From an uncultured Collinsella sp. (GTDB taxonomy: Bacteria > Actinomycetota > Coriobacteriia > Coriobacteriales > Coriobacteriaceae), in contig CABQJV010000007.1 in NCBI GenBank assembly GCA_902464565.1, positions 34,805 through 98,804 on the forward strand: a DNA stretch of 64,000 nt, read 5' to 3'. This document shows positions 26,237 to 35,567 of the stretch, piece by piece. Every line of letters starts with the position of its first letter. Within the stretch, counting starts at the first letter, position 1. Position numbers and translations under genes: made by a program. Below the pieces are notes generated by a model that was not told where the DNA came from, did no database searches, and saw nothing but the letters and a program-made list of their open reading frames with translations.

Positions 26237-27301
26237 CTAGAGACCCAGAAGGGCACACATAACGGCCTTGATGGTGTGCTGACGGTTCTCTGCCTCACGG
26301 AAGATGACCGAAGCGTTGGCCTCAAAGCACTCGTCGGCAATCTCAAAGCCCTCGGTGATGATTTCGCGATGGAGGTCGTTCTTGCACTGGTCGAGGAGCA
26401 TTTTGCCGACACGGTGATCTGCGTTATGGACAGAGGGAAGCTCATGCATGCAGAAGATGTCGGGATTGTTGGTGCGCTTGCACAGCTCGCTGGTGACGCG
26501 ATAGGGGTACAAAGACTCGGCATCGCCCAGCCAGGAGTTGTAGTCGTCGGGATCCAGAACCTCTTCGCCGCACTCGGGGTTGATGTAGCGCCACTCCTCG
26601 GTAACGATAACGTCAACGCCATCCAGGGCATCGAGGTCAGAGGTGATGGTAAAGGTCCTATTGGGAGCGTACTTGGCGTAGCAGGCCTCCACCTCTTCGA
26701 TCATTTCCTTGCACATCTGATGACGGAGGTCGTCGGGGCCGATGGCGAGGAAGTCCATGTCGAGCATAGCGCACAGACGGCCATACCACACCGGGGCGCC
26801 GGCGCAGTTGCCAACGAAAGCCATCTTCTTGCCGCGGCTCGTACGCAAACCGCCCCATTGCTCTTCCATCGTAAGAGCGTCAGCGAGCATCTGAGTCGGG
26901 TGATCGCCGAGAGTAAGGGCATTGATGACCGGGATGTCAACCAGGTCGGCGACGTCATAGAGGAACTGCTCGTCCTTCTGTGCGCGGTAGACGATGAGAT
27001 CATACATGCCGTTAAAGACGCGCATGGCGTCCTTGACGGTCTCGCAGTCACCCATGTGGGAGTTGGTCAGATAAGTGAAGCCCATGCCCAAATCGTTGCA
27101 GGAGGTCTCGAATGCGCAACGAGTACGAGTCGAGCCCCACTCAAAGTTGGCGAGGACGTTTTTGCCGGGGAAGTAGCGCTGGTCGACACCAGACTTCTTC
27201 TGAGCCTTAAGGTTCCAGGCAAGATCGATGAGATAGCGGAAATCCTCGGAGGAGAGATCATGGATGTTGATGTAGTCGCGACCGCGGAGGCTGTTGTTCA
27301 T
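26237..27301 (-). CDS. Ornithine/putrescine-type carbamoyltransferase with variant HELP motif
   Basis: A 354-aa two-domain transcarbamylase. The carbamoyl-phosphate motif GSTRTRCAFE (near residue 57) and LGDHPTQMLAD are intact. The position of the family's HCLP catalytic motif reads MHELPS, so the usual Cys is replaced by Glu. With an agmatine-deiminase-type gene 122 bp upstream, the simplest role is phosphorolysis of a carbamoylated amine to amine plus carbamoyl phosphate. Putrescine is the candidate, but the variant motif leaves the substrate open. No carbamate kinase gene lies nearby. Confidence 0.8.
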   Translation of the reverse strand: MNNSLRGRDYINIHDLSSEDFRYLIDLAWNLKAQKKSGVDQRYFPGKNVLANFEWGSTRTRCAFETSCNDLGMGFTYLTNSHMGDCETVKDAMRVFNGMYDLIVYRAQKDEQFLYDVADLVDIPVINALTLGDHPTQMLADALTMEEQWGGLRTSRGKKMAFVGNCAGAPVWYGRLCAMLDMDFLAIGPDDLRHQMCKEMIEEVEACYAKYAPNRTFTITSDLDALDGVDVIVTEEWRYINPECGEEVLDPDDYNSWLGDAESLYPYRVTSELCKRTNNPDIFCMHELPSVHNADHRVGKMLLDQCKNDLHREIITEGFEIADECFEANASVIFREAENRQHTIKAVMCALLGL

Positions 27302-27423
27302 GCCTATTTCCTTTCCATTTAGTGATAGATGAATGTCGAATGTGTCCCCGAGGGAAACACGGATATCCCTCGGGGAGCAGTAAGTGTGGCGCCTAAATCA
27401 GACAGTGCAGGCTCAAAGGCTCG

Positions 27424-28662
27424 CTAGCAGCTGGCTGCCACGTCCTTGGTCCAGCAGTGCACGCCGCCGCCGGACAGGTTAAGCGCGAGAGAGTCAATCA
27501 TGATGACTTTGCGATCGGGGAAGCAGCTCTCAAGAACGGCTTTGGCCTGCTCGTCCTTCTCCTTCACGACTTCGTTCATGCCCTCGTGGTAATAACGCTG
27601 ACCAAGAACGACGCCATTGCAGATGAGGAAGTTGCAGTAGCTCGCTGCTGCGTAGAAGTGGACGGGGCCCTCGGGCCAGGGAGTGCCATCCATAAACTTG
27701 CCGCCCATTTCGTCGATGAAGCCCTTATAGAGCTCGTAATCCTCATCGCCAGGGGCGATAACGACTTCAATCGGCTCGGCGGTGGGCATACGAACAATCT
27801 CGAAGGGCTTGCCCTCCCAGTCCGTTTCGTTGCTCAGGATCTCGTAGGCCGCCTCAATGCGGCGACGAGACTCTGCGCCAGCCTTGCTCGAGGCTGCCTC
27901 TTCATCGGACACCTCGGCAAGAAGAATCTTGTTCGGAGTGATAAAGCGACACATCTCATCAATGTGAGCCGCAAAGCTCATGCCAAAGACGGGAGTTCCG
28001 TCTTCCTTCTCGTCGAGGATGCCCAGTCGATAGTCGTCGTCCTCGAGCATAGGCTGCGGAAGCCAGATAACCTTGTTGAGGTTGTAGATGCGCTTATACT
28101 CGGCCTCTACTTCCTCTTTCGTGAACTCGGGATTACGCTTGCGGCATTCCGTGTCCTCGATGGCGATCAGAGTGCCGTGACCGTCAAACTCGCGGTCGCC
28201 GCCCTCCGAAACCATTTCGGAATTGACGATATCGAAGCAACCGAGCGCAACCGCCATGTGAACGGCTGCCTTACGTGCGGACTGGCACTCCGGGGAGTTC
28301 TTGTCCCACACGCCGTAATAAGTCCAAGCGGGGTTGACCATATAAGAATGGCCCTTGTCGTCGACCATGATGCTGGGACCGTTGTCGCGGACATAGAAGT
28401 TGGAGTCTTCGAACTGCGTGATCTCGATGCGATCGAGATCAACCCCCTCCTCCTTCAGGCGCGAGCAAGCCTCCTCATAGGAGCCGGGGGTGCCGCAATT
28501 GAGGTTGACCGTAACGTCGCCATACTCGAGCAGAGCCTTGATCACGTCAACGCAGGGCTGGCGGTTATCGTAACCCTCTGCACGGATGTAATCGGGAAGC
28601 CATGTCACATAGACGTTGGAGCGCTTCTCGAACTCGCCCGGCATACGATAGTTCTCGTACAT
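27424..28662 (-). CDS. Agmatine deiminase family protein (PAD_porph)
   Basis: A 412-aa guanidino-group hydrolase expected to convert agmatine to N-carbamoylputrescine plus ammonia. The beta-propeller active-site pieces are visible: SNFYVRDNGPSI, SEGGDREFDGHGT, AAHIDEMCRF, and the C-terminal nucleophile Cys in SGGGVHCWTKD. MYENYRMPGEFE is chosen as the start because AAGGA precedes it. It heads the operon with the carbamoyltransferase and MFS genes. TetR-type operators lie in its promoter region. Confidence 0.85.
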   Translation of the reverse strand: MYENYRMPGEFEKRSNVYVTWLPDYIRAEGYDNRQPCVDVIKALLEYGDVTVNLNCGTPGSYEEACSRLKEEGVDLDRIEITQFEDSNFYVRDNGPSIMVDDKGHSYMVNPAWTYYGVWDKNSPECQSARKAAVHMAVALGCFDIVNSEMVSEGGDREFDGHGTLIAIEDTECRKRNPEFTKEEVEAEYKRIYNLNKVIWLPQPMLEDDDYRLGILDEKEDGTPVFGMSFAAHIDEMCRFITPNKILLAEVSDEEAASSKAGAESRRRIEAAYEILSNETDWEGKPFEIVRMPTAEPIEVVIAPGDEDYELYKGFIDEMGGKFMDGTPWPEGPVHFYAAASYCNFLICNGVVLGQRYYHEGMNEVVKEKDEQAKAVLESCFPDRKVIMIDSLALNLSGGGVHCWTKDVAASC

Positions 28663-28743
28663 GGTTGGTCCTTCCGTCGAGTTTCCCGCGATGCTGTCCG
28701 GCCGCGACAATAGCGGGGTTTCACCTGCTATTGTACTACTATA

Positions 28744-28810
28744 CCTACCGTTCGGTATATAGTTTTGAATAATTTCCGCTCGCCTACTGATACATACCGT
28801 TCACCGTATA
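28744..28810. promoter_or_regulatory. Putative TetR operators in the deiminase/TetR divergent promoter region
   Basis: Site 1, CCTACCGTTCGGTATATA (28744-28761), matches 16 of 18 bases of a site in front of the second MFS gene (30920-30937). Site 2 (28793-28810) shares TACCGTTC and GTATA. Both lie between the divergent deiminase and TetR genes, as expected for autoregulation and operon control. Confidence 0.6.
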
Positions 28811-28886
28811 TAGTGGTCATGTTTGGACACGAATTGATGTTCCGTTGCCATCCTTAATAATGTTGGTAGTGCGGAAGTGATTTACG

Positions 28887-29465
28887 ATGGAGAAATGCAG
28901 CGTGAGCACAAGAAAAAAAATATTGGACGCAATGTACGATCTTGTGGCAGAAGTCGGTTATGACAAAGCGTCTATCGGAAAGATTTGCGACTTTGTCGGT
29001 ATATCCAAGCCATCGGTGTACTACTACTTTCCCTCTAAAGAGGAGATTTTCACTACGCTCTTGGACAGCATGTTTCCGACCATCGACTATCAGCGCGACT
29101 ACTCGCTAATAGTCGATAGGGACGGGTTCAAGGCCGCGCTTATCGAGCTCGGCAATTCAGTTATAGGTGGCTATCGAAGCGATGAAAAGCGCCGGCGCGT
29201 GCTGGCCGAGGTTAGCGTCCAAGCAAATCGAATTCCTGCAGTTCAGGAACGTCAAGCGACGGCGACCAAACGAACCATGGATGCGCTTAAAGACATCCTT
29301 CTTCATGGTGTAGAGATTGGCGCGTTTTCCGATAGTGCCGACGTGATGCTCTACGCACAAATTCTTTATACCGTTCTGGAGGGAGCAAGCAATACGGTCG
29401 CTCAAGGTGAGGATATTGATGAAAAAGCGGTTTGGGCGGGAATAGTCGAGCTTATGTTCAAATAG
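28887..29465 (+). CDS. TetR/AcrR family regulator of the deiminase/MFS genes
   Basis: A 192-aa protein with an N-terminal TetR helix-turn-helix (TRKKILDAMYDLVAEVGYDK; IGKICDFVGISKPSVYYYFP) and an all-helical ligand domain. It is divergent from the deiminase operon and convergent with the second MFS gene. Shared operator-like sequences upstream of both suggest it controls both. The ligand is unknown; a polyamine or guanidino compound is an inference from context. Confidence 0.88.
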   Translation: MEKCSVSTRKKILDAMYDLVAEVGYDKASIGKICDFVGISKPSVYYYFPSKEEIFTTLLDSMFPTIDYQRDYSLIVDRDGFKAALIELGNSVIGGYRSDEKRRRVLAEVSVQANRIPAVQERQATATKRTMDALKDILLHGVEIGAFSDSADVMLYAQILYTVLEGASNTVAQGEDIDEKAVWAGIVELMFK

Positions 29466-29526
29466 ACCAGCCAAGCTGAAGCGCATGTTGGCGCCCATGG
29501 TGCCTGCGGGCAACCTTTAAAACGAA

Positions 29527-29568
29527 AACAGGGGTCGACTCCAATCTGGCTTGGAGTCGACCCCTGTT
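29527..29568. terminator. Bidirectional terminator between TetR and MFS genes
   Basis: An 18-bp perfect stem (AACAGGGGTCGACTCCAA with its complement) and a TCTGGC loop separate the convergent genes. CGAAAA on the left and a TT-containing right flank support bidirectional use. Confidence 0.85.
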
Positions 29569-29602
29569 GCGTGGCAATCTATGCCGGTGCAATCGGCGCT
29601 TA

Positions 29603-30883
29603 TTACTTTTCAGCAGCCTTACTGAGAAAGCCGGAAACGATAGCAAACGCAGCAATCATAAGGTTGCAGGCAATGCAGAAGATAAATACTCCCTGGAATG
29701 ACCCTGCCATGCCGTAAACCTTCATCATGACCGGCATTCCAAAAGCACCGACGACATAGCCCGCTGAGCAAACGATTGAATAGATCCTTCCAAAATCGCG
29801 TGATCCAAAGAGCGAGAGGAGAAGCATCGGCATTGCGGTTCCAACAATGGCGAACATGGCATCGTTTACGCCAGCTGCAATGATGGAAACGGTCTCGTTG
29901 CTTCCGCCAATGATGAGAAGTAGGAATGAAAAAATGCTGACACCTGTCCACGCGACCGTTGCTTTAATAGCGCCGAGCTTGTCACATGTTTTGCCTACGA
30001 AGGGATTTAGGAAGATGTCGGAAAACGAAGCTGCCGAGACCATTAAGCTTCCTACGATGGGATTGAAACCGACCTCGCTTGCATAGGTTGGAAACAACTG
30101 GTTCATGCAGCAGGTGAGCTGCGCCACGCAAAGCAGGAGGACACAGAGAATAAAAGACGGCGTTTTCGTGGCATCACGGAGTGCCATGCCCGAAAGGGCA
30201 TCTTCCCGCTCATCGACGCTGTGGCTCTCATGGGTTTCAGAGGTGGTCTCTCCGTACGGAAGCATGTTGCGATCAGAGGGTTTAAGGCGAATGATAAATG
30301 CACTCGCAGGTAAAATCATAGCTGCAGAAACGGCCGCAAGTACGATGTATCCCGTACGCCAGCCTTGTTGCTCGATGACCAGCGTAATGACAGGGCTCAA
30401 CAACAGCGTACAGAGAGAATTAACGCCCCAAGCAAGGCCGATGGCAAGACCGGACGATTTACTGAACCATTGGTCAATAACATCAGACATGCAGACGCCC
30501 GTTGTGAACGAAAAGCAGATGCCGATCACCGCAGCGGAGACGATGAACATCCAGACTTCGGTGTAGAACGCCATTGCGGCGCCGGCGGCAATAAGGACGA
30601 GTTCAACACAAATATGCCACGGTTTGCCTATTACTTTTGGAATGAAACGACTCAAAAGTGGAAGTCCAAGTGCAAGGCCAAGAAGAATCGCAGTGAAATA
30701 GAAAGAGAAAGAGGTGTACTCAAAGCCCAGGTCTTCACATACTGGAGCAACGAATGAGCCGGCAATAATGCTATATGTGCCAGTCGTTCCGGCGGACATT
30801 AAGCCGAGCGCAATAACGACGACCCAAGCAAATGCGCCGCTTTCACGGAGACAATCTTTTTTGGCTGGTGTGGTGAGAGTCAT
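29603..30883 (-). CDS. MFS transporter, paralogue of the deiminase-operon MFS
   Basis: A 426-aa, twelve-segment MFS protein collinear with the one at 24960 (LMSAGTTGTYSIIAGSFVAP here). The two look like an old tandem duplication separated by the pathway genes. GGAG precedes the start MTLTTPAKKD. A predicted TetR site lies about 40-55 bp upstream of the start, so it is probably in the same regulon. The two copies may carry substrate and product, or two related amines. Confidence 0.87.
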   Translation of the reverse strand: MTLTTPAKKDCLRESGAFAWVVVIALGLMSAGTTGTYSIIAGSFVAPVCEDLGFEYTSFSFYFTAILLGLALGLPLLSRFIPKVIGKPWHICVELVLIAAGAAMAFYTEVWMFIVSAAVIGICFSFTTGVCMSDVIDQWFSKSSGLAIGLAWGVNSLCTLLLSPVITLVIEQQGWRTGYIVLAAVSAAMILPASAFIIRLKPSDRNMLPYGETTSETHESHSVDEREDALSGMALRDATKTPSFILCVLLLCVAQLTCCMNQLFPTYASEVGFNPIVGSLMVSAASFSDIFLNPFVGKTCDKLGAIKATVAWTGVSIFSFLLLIIGGSNETVSIIAAGVNDAMFAIVGTAMPMLLLSLFGSRDFGRIYSIVCSAGYVVGAFGMPVMMKVYGMAGSFQGVFIFCIACNLMIAAFAIVSGFLSKAAEK

Positions 30884-30919
30884 GGTTGCTCCATTTCTAT
30901 CGGCAATACATCCTATATG

Positions 30920-31000
30920 CCTACCGATAGGTATATAAACCAGAGGACTCTTCGTCAAGCATTAAGCGGGGAGAGGGAGTTCTTAACCTGCCGAACGGTA
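30920..31000. promoter_or_regulatory. Putative TetR operators upstream of the second MFS gene
   Basis: CCTACCGATAGGTATATA (30920-30937) is a dyad matching site 1 of the deiminase promoter at 16/18 positions. A weaker inverted match, TGCCGAACGGTA, lies at 30989-31000. Confidence 0.55.
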
Positions 31001-31027
31001 ATTAGACCCCGTTTTCGCAAGGGTCTC

Positions 31028-31060
31028 AATGTGACAAAGGGGCCGTCCCTTTGTCACATT
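31028..31060. terminator. Family B hairpin overlapping the stop of the ABC fusion gene
   Basis: AATGTGACAAAGGG and CCCTTTGTCACATT form a perfect 14-bp stem around GCCGT. It overlaps the stop codon of the ABC gene, and the same sequence family occurs at 24537 and 24843. It could act as a terminator. Confidence 0.6.
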
Positions 31061-34000
31061 ATTCGGAGCGCAGGGCTTCGACGGGGTCCTTCTTGGATGC
31101 GCTGCGGGCGGGCAGCAGGCCGGCAACAACCGTCAGCAGTACCGAAATTGCAATGAGCACCAGCGCATCCTGCACGGGCAGGCTCATCAGATTGGGCACC
31201 TGTTTGGCAGCAAGCGCCCAGGCATTAACCGGAAAGCTCACGGCCATCACAACGACAATGGCAAAGACGCCGGCGATGAGGCCCTCGATAAAGGTCTCGG
31301 CATTGAATACGTTGGCCACGTTGCGCTTCGACGCGCCGATCGCACGCAGGATGCCAATCTCCTTTTTGCGTTCCAGCACGCTGATGTAGGTGATGATGCC
31401 GATCATGATGGAGCTCACCACCAGGCTGATACTCACGAATGCGATGAGCACCAAGCTGATGGTATTCACGATATCAGTCACCGAGCCCATGATGATGCCC
31501 ATGTAGTCGGTGTACGAGATTGCCTGCTCATCGTGGCCGGCGGCTTTGACCTGCTTGTTGTACGCATCGATATGGTCGAGCACGCGCTCCTTGGCCTCAA
31601 AGTCGCGCGGGAAAATCTTGACCGAGATGGGGTCTGCCTCGTCTGCATAGCCCAGCGTGGTCAGGTTGTTGTCGTAGGTGAGTTTCGACGCCTTCGCATA
31701 GCTCATCATGAGCGAACTCAGATCCTCGGCGTCCATGTTGAAGTGAATGGCATTGGCAAAGACGCTCGCATCCACGTGCATGGCGCTCGCCAGGCTGGCA
31801 AAACTCGACGACATCTGCGTCGCCATCTGTCCCATGAGCCCTGCCGCGCCTGCTTTAAGCTGGGACGATACCGTTGTCGCTATCTGGTCGCCGATTGTCT
31901 TGGTCACCTGGTCCATTGCCTGTTGCAGATACGGAGCCAGCTGCTTTTGAACATAGTCGGTCATCGCCTGCTGCAGGCGCTCGGCCAGAGCATCGCCGCC
32001 GAGCGCTTTGAGCTGGGCCAGGATTTGCTGGGCTGCCGTATCACTCTCAAGATACGTCGAGAATGCGGCGGCGAGCTTTGACGCGTCCTTAAGATCTTCG
32101 GGCGACAGCGCCTTAAACTGATCAGACTGCAAAAAGCCCTCGAACAGCTGGTTGGCAAGCGTTCCCACCTGCTGCATTTGCTCGGGCGTGAGTTCCAGAC
32201 CGTCAAAGATACCCGAGAAATCTGGGGCCGGTGCTTTGGCCATGATGTCGCCAAAGTCGATGTCCTTCCCAACACCCGAAAGGTCGATATCCAACCCGGA
32301 CAAGTCAAGACCCGACAGGTCCATACCGCCGCCTGCACCCGAGAGCGCAGACGTATCGAACGAGAACGCGCTCTTCAGCGCCGCCTCGTCAACGCTGAAC
32401 ATGCTGCCCAGATCCACGCCTTGCTTGGCCTCGCCCTGCAGTTCATCGAAAGACTTGCCCGTAAAGACATCCGTCTCGGGGCGGGCGAGTTGCTCCTGCA
32501 CAATCTGCGAATCGGCGGCGCGCTCCATAAGCTGGCGAGTCAGTGCATGCGTATAGGCAATGCCCGGAGACAACGCACTCGCATTGGCCGTCTCGTTAGG
32601 TCGCACCACGCCCACAATGTGCACGTCAATACCGTCGGCAACCTTGGCAGCCATAAAGTCGGCGTCGTCAGACATGTCGGTCCACATGCCGGTCTCTTCG
32701 TTTTTGCGATAGGCATCGGCCGGCGACAGCACCTTAAACGTCGTGGACAGCGCATCGTCGTAGGTAAAGTCGGTGCCGGTCTCGGGCGTTTCGACCCCAC
32801 CGTCAGCCGTCATAGCGCTGTTTACCAGATCGTTAAGCTCATTGATATCCAGCGCACCGATGCTGTAGAGCGTATAGTCGCCCACCGTACCACGACTCGA
32901 AAGCACCATCACGGCTTCGTTGGCAGACGTGGGCCAATGACCGGCGACGACATCGTACTGGCTGTCGAGCAGGCTCTGGTCGTCAATCATCTCGTTAAAG
33001 ACCGAGGTTCCCATGGATTCCATGCTCACCGTTGCCGCCGAGCTCGCGCCTCCGCTCATGGCCTCGGTCATGGCGTTGGGCACCAGCCGGACAGGCTTCT
33101 CATCGCCCTTGCCGGCACGATAGACAACCGGCGATACACCGTAGCCGTACTGAATGGCGTTGACCTCTTTATCGATGCCGTCGCCACCGGCATCGAGCCA
33201 TGCCTTAAAGCTCGTCATGTCGTTAGACTTAACGCTCGCAAACATATCCTTTACGGCCGTGACCACAGGGATCCTATCGGTTCCCTGAGCCTTGCCGTCG
33301 GTGCCGTCGTCGGACGAACCCACATTTTCTGGCGAGTCATCATCCGCGGCCCCCTGTCCGCCCATCATGGACGACAGGTCGTAGTCCTGCCTGGAGATCG
33401 TAAGCGGGTAGCTCGAGAGCGTATCCTCCTCGACCTTTTTGATGTAGCCGTTTACGCCGTTGGACAGCGCCAGAATCGCCGCAATACCGATAATGCCAAT
33501 CGACCCCGCAAAGGCAGTCATGGCCGTGCGGCCCTTCTTGGTCATGAGGTTTCGGGCAGAAAGCCCCAGCGCCGTCACAAAGCTCATCGAGGTTTTGCGC
33601 GTAGGCTTTGCCTCGCGACGCGCGGCCTTGGCAACATCGAAGGGGTCGGAATCGTCGGTGATCTTGCCGTCCGCCAGGTTGACGATGCGCGTGGCGTATT
33701 GGTACGCCAGCTCGGGATTGTGCGTGACCATAATAACCAGACGGTCGCGTGCCACGTCCTTGAGCAGGTCCATGACCTGTACGGATGTCGTTGAATCCAA
33801 AGCGCCGGTCGGCTCGTCTGCCAGCACAATCTCGGGATCATTAATCAGGGCGCGGGCGATGGCCACGCGTTGCATCTGCCCGCCCGAAAGCTGGCTCGGG
33901 CGCTTGTTCACGTGCTCGCCCAGACCAACTGCCTCGAGCGCCTTACGTGCACGCTGGCGGCGCTCGGCATGGCCCACACCCGTGAGCGTAAGCGCCAGCT

Positions 34001-34313
34001 CAACGTTTTCCAAGATGGTCTGATGCGGAATGAGGTTATAGCTCTGGAACACAAAGCCGATGCGGTTGTTACGATAGGCGTCCCAATCGCGATCGTGAAA
34101 ATCCTTGGTCGAAATACCGTCGATCAGCAGGTCGCCCGAGTCAAAGTGGTCGAGCCCACCGATAACGTTGAGCATCGTAGTTTTGCCCGAGCCCGAGGGA
34201 CCCAGAATGGCCACGAACTCGTTATCGCGAAAAGCCAGGCTCACGTTATCGAGCGCCACCTGCGTAAACGACTGCGTGACGTACCTTTTGCAAATACCTT
34301 TGAGCTCCAACAT
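31059..34313 (-). CDS. MacB-type ABC transporter: ATPase fused to FtsX-like permease with very large external domain
   Basis: A 1084-aa fusion. The N-terminal ATPase (about 1-230) has GPSGSGKTTML, LSGGQMQRVAIARAL and VLADEPTGAL. TM1 lies near 275. A roughly 600-residue extracytoplasmic region follows, with helical stretches and repeated LSGLDLS-like turns near 640-665. Three C-terminal TMs belong to an FtsX domain (ILRAIGASKRNVANVFNAET). Such proteins export peptides or lipoproteins or sense envelope stress. GGAGAGG precedes MLELKGICKRY. It stands alone. Confidence 0.88.
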   Translation of the reverse strand: MLELKGICKRYVTQSFTQVALDNVSLAFRDNEFVAILGPSGSGKTTMLNVIGGLDHFDSGDLLIDGISTKDFHDRDWDAYRNNRIGFVFQSYNLIPHQTILENVELALTLTGVGHAERRQRARKALEAVGLGEHVNKRPSQLSGGQMQRVAIARALINDPEIVLADEPTGALDSTTSVQVMDLLKDVARDRLVIMVTHNPELAYQYATRIVNLADGKITDDSDPFDVAKAARREAKPTRKTSMSFVTALGLSARNLMTKKGRTAMTAFAGSIGIIGIAAILALSNGVNGYIKKVEEDTLSSYPLTISRQDYDLSSMMGGQGAADDDSPENVGSSDDGTDGKAQGTDRIPVVTAVKDMFASVKSNDMTSFKAWLDAGGDGIDKEVNAIQYGYGVSPVVYRAGKGDEKPVRLVPNAMTEAMSGGASSAATVSMESMGTSVFNEMIDDQSLLDSQYDVVAGHWPTSANEAVMVLSSRGTVGDYTLYSIGALDINELNDLVNSAMTADGGVETPETGTDFTYDDALSTTFKVLSPADAYRKNEETGMWTDMSDDADFMAAKVADGIDVHIVGVVRPNETANASALSPGIAYTHALTRQLMERAADSQIVQEQLARPETDVFTGKSFDELQGEAKQGVDLGSMFSVDEAALKSAFSFDTSALSGAGGGMDLSGLDLSGLDIDLSGVGKDIDFGDIMAKAPAPDFSGIFDGLELTPEQMQQVGTLANQLFEGFLQSDQFKALSPEDLKDASKLAAAFSTYLESDTAAQQILAQLKALGGDALAERLQQAMTDYVQKQLAPYLQQAMDQVTKTIGDQIATTVSSQLKAGAAGLMGQMATQMSSSFASLASAMHVDASVFANAIHFNMDAEDLSSLMMSYAKASKLTYDNNLTTLGYADEADPISVKIFPRDFEAKERVLDHIDAYNKQVKAAGHDEQAISYTDYMGIIMGSVTDIVNTISLVLIAFVSISLVVSSIMIGIITYISVLERKKEIGILRAIGASKRNVANVFNAETFIEGLIAGVFAIVVVMAVSFPVNAWALAAKQVPNLMSLPVQDALVLIAISVLLTVVAGLLPARSASKKDPVEALRSE

Positions 34314-34566
34314 GGACGGCAACCTCTCCTGCGCAGGCACCCTGCCCGCTCTCCCCCGCCGTTCGTATTCGACGCGTTTGTCCTACTCTATCCCCATTTT
34401 TCACCGACACCAGTGAGGAATGCAACGAACCGCGCCAAAAAACGAACGGGACGGCACCCAAAAGAAGAGGCCCCGAGCGGGACCTCTATATGGTGGAGAT
34501 TATCTTGAAAGGCAGCGGACTACTCCGCACAGCGGCGCACGATCCTCGCCATGCTTTACGCGTTTT

Positions 34567-35538
34567 TTACTGCTCGCTATTCGCAATCGCCTGGTCGATA
34601 AGCTTGTCGAGTGCTGCGCGCTGCTCGGCGGAGCTAATGGCTCCCACGATTGGATCCCCTACGATGTTGCCGTTCTGATCGATGACATACGTTGTCGGGA
34701 ACGAGAACAAATTTGATGTGAACTTACCGGCCTCGCTATCCGACTTGAACCAGATGTTCTTATATGTCACGCCCTTCTTGCTCAGCACGTCCTTGGCATC
34801 TGCGATCTCGCCCTTGTTGCCATCGAGCGTAAAGGAATTGACGCCCACGACCTGGCCGCCCTTCTCGGCAAGCTCCTGATTCAGTTTCTCAAGGTCGCCC
34901 AGCTCGCCCACGCACGGCTTGCAAGTGGTGAACCAGAAGTTCATGACGGTGACCTTGTTCTTAGAGAACAGCTCGTCGCTGTTCACGTCGTTGCCATCCA
35001 GGTCTTTGTCCGTAAAGCTGGGGAACTTCGTCGCCTCGCTCGAAGCATTGGCACCAGCCGTCATGCCAGCGGTCGAAGCGTCGACGCTCTCGCCTGCGCT
35101 CGGCGTGCTTCCACAGCCGGGGAACTCCTTCTCCAAGCTCTCGAGCTTGTCCTCGATCTCCTTGATCTGCTGTGCACCGGCCTTGAGCGTCTTAAGCTCA
35201 TCCGCCGTAAACTCATCCTTGGCGCCGTCGATGGTCTTGAGCAGAAAATCGCCGTAATTGCTGCCATCCTCAATCATTGCCGAGTCTTTATTTGCTGCAT
35301 TGAATACCTTTTCCCACAGCGCGTTATCACTCGAAAAGATCTCGTTCTCCTTCTGCATGAGCTTCGCATACAGCTCGGCGGCCTCGTCGGCATTGGCCGG
35401 CTTCTGCGCAGTGAGTTCTGCGATCTTAGGATCGGAGCTCGCAGATTCGCTCGCATTGCCACCGGGCGCCGAACATGCCACAAGGCACAAGGCCAATACC
35501 GGCACCATAAACAGGGCCGCAATCTTAGAAAGCTTCAT
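34567..35538 (-). CDS. TlpA-like thiol-disulfide redoxin lipoprotein
   Basis: About 323 aa. A lipoprotein signal (lipobox LVAC) is followed by a helical, acidic spacer (about 40-150) and a thioredoxin-fold domain with VMNFWFTTCKPCVGEL (CxxC) and the cis-Pro loop FSFPTTYVID. It probably acts outside the membrane, passing electrons to or from the membrane 4Fe-4S protein encoded just upstream. MKLSKIAAL is preferred as start because GGAGG is seven bases away. Confidence 0.88.
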   Translation of the reverse strand: MKLSKIAALFMVPVLALCLVACSAPGGNASESASSDPKIAELTAQKPANADEAAELYAKLMQKENEIFSSDNALWEKVFNAANKDSAMIEDGSNYGDFLLKTIDGAKDEFTADELKTLKAGAQQIKEIEDKLESLEKEFPGCGSTPSAGESVDASTAGMTAGANASSEATKFPSFTDKDLDGNDVNSDELFSKNKVTVMNFWFTTCKPCVGELGDLEKLNQELAEKGGQVVGVNSFTLDGNKGEIADAKDVLSKKGVTYKNIWFKSDSEAGKFTSNLFSFPTTYVIDQNGNIVGDPIVGAISSAEQRAALDKLIDQAIANSEQ

Positions 35539-35567
35539 AGTCATTCCTCCGTTTTGTCGAAGCTTGT

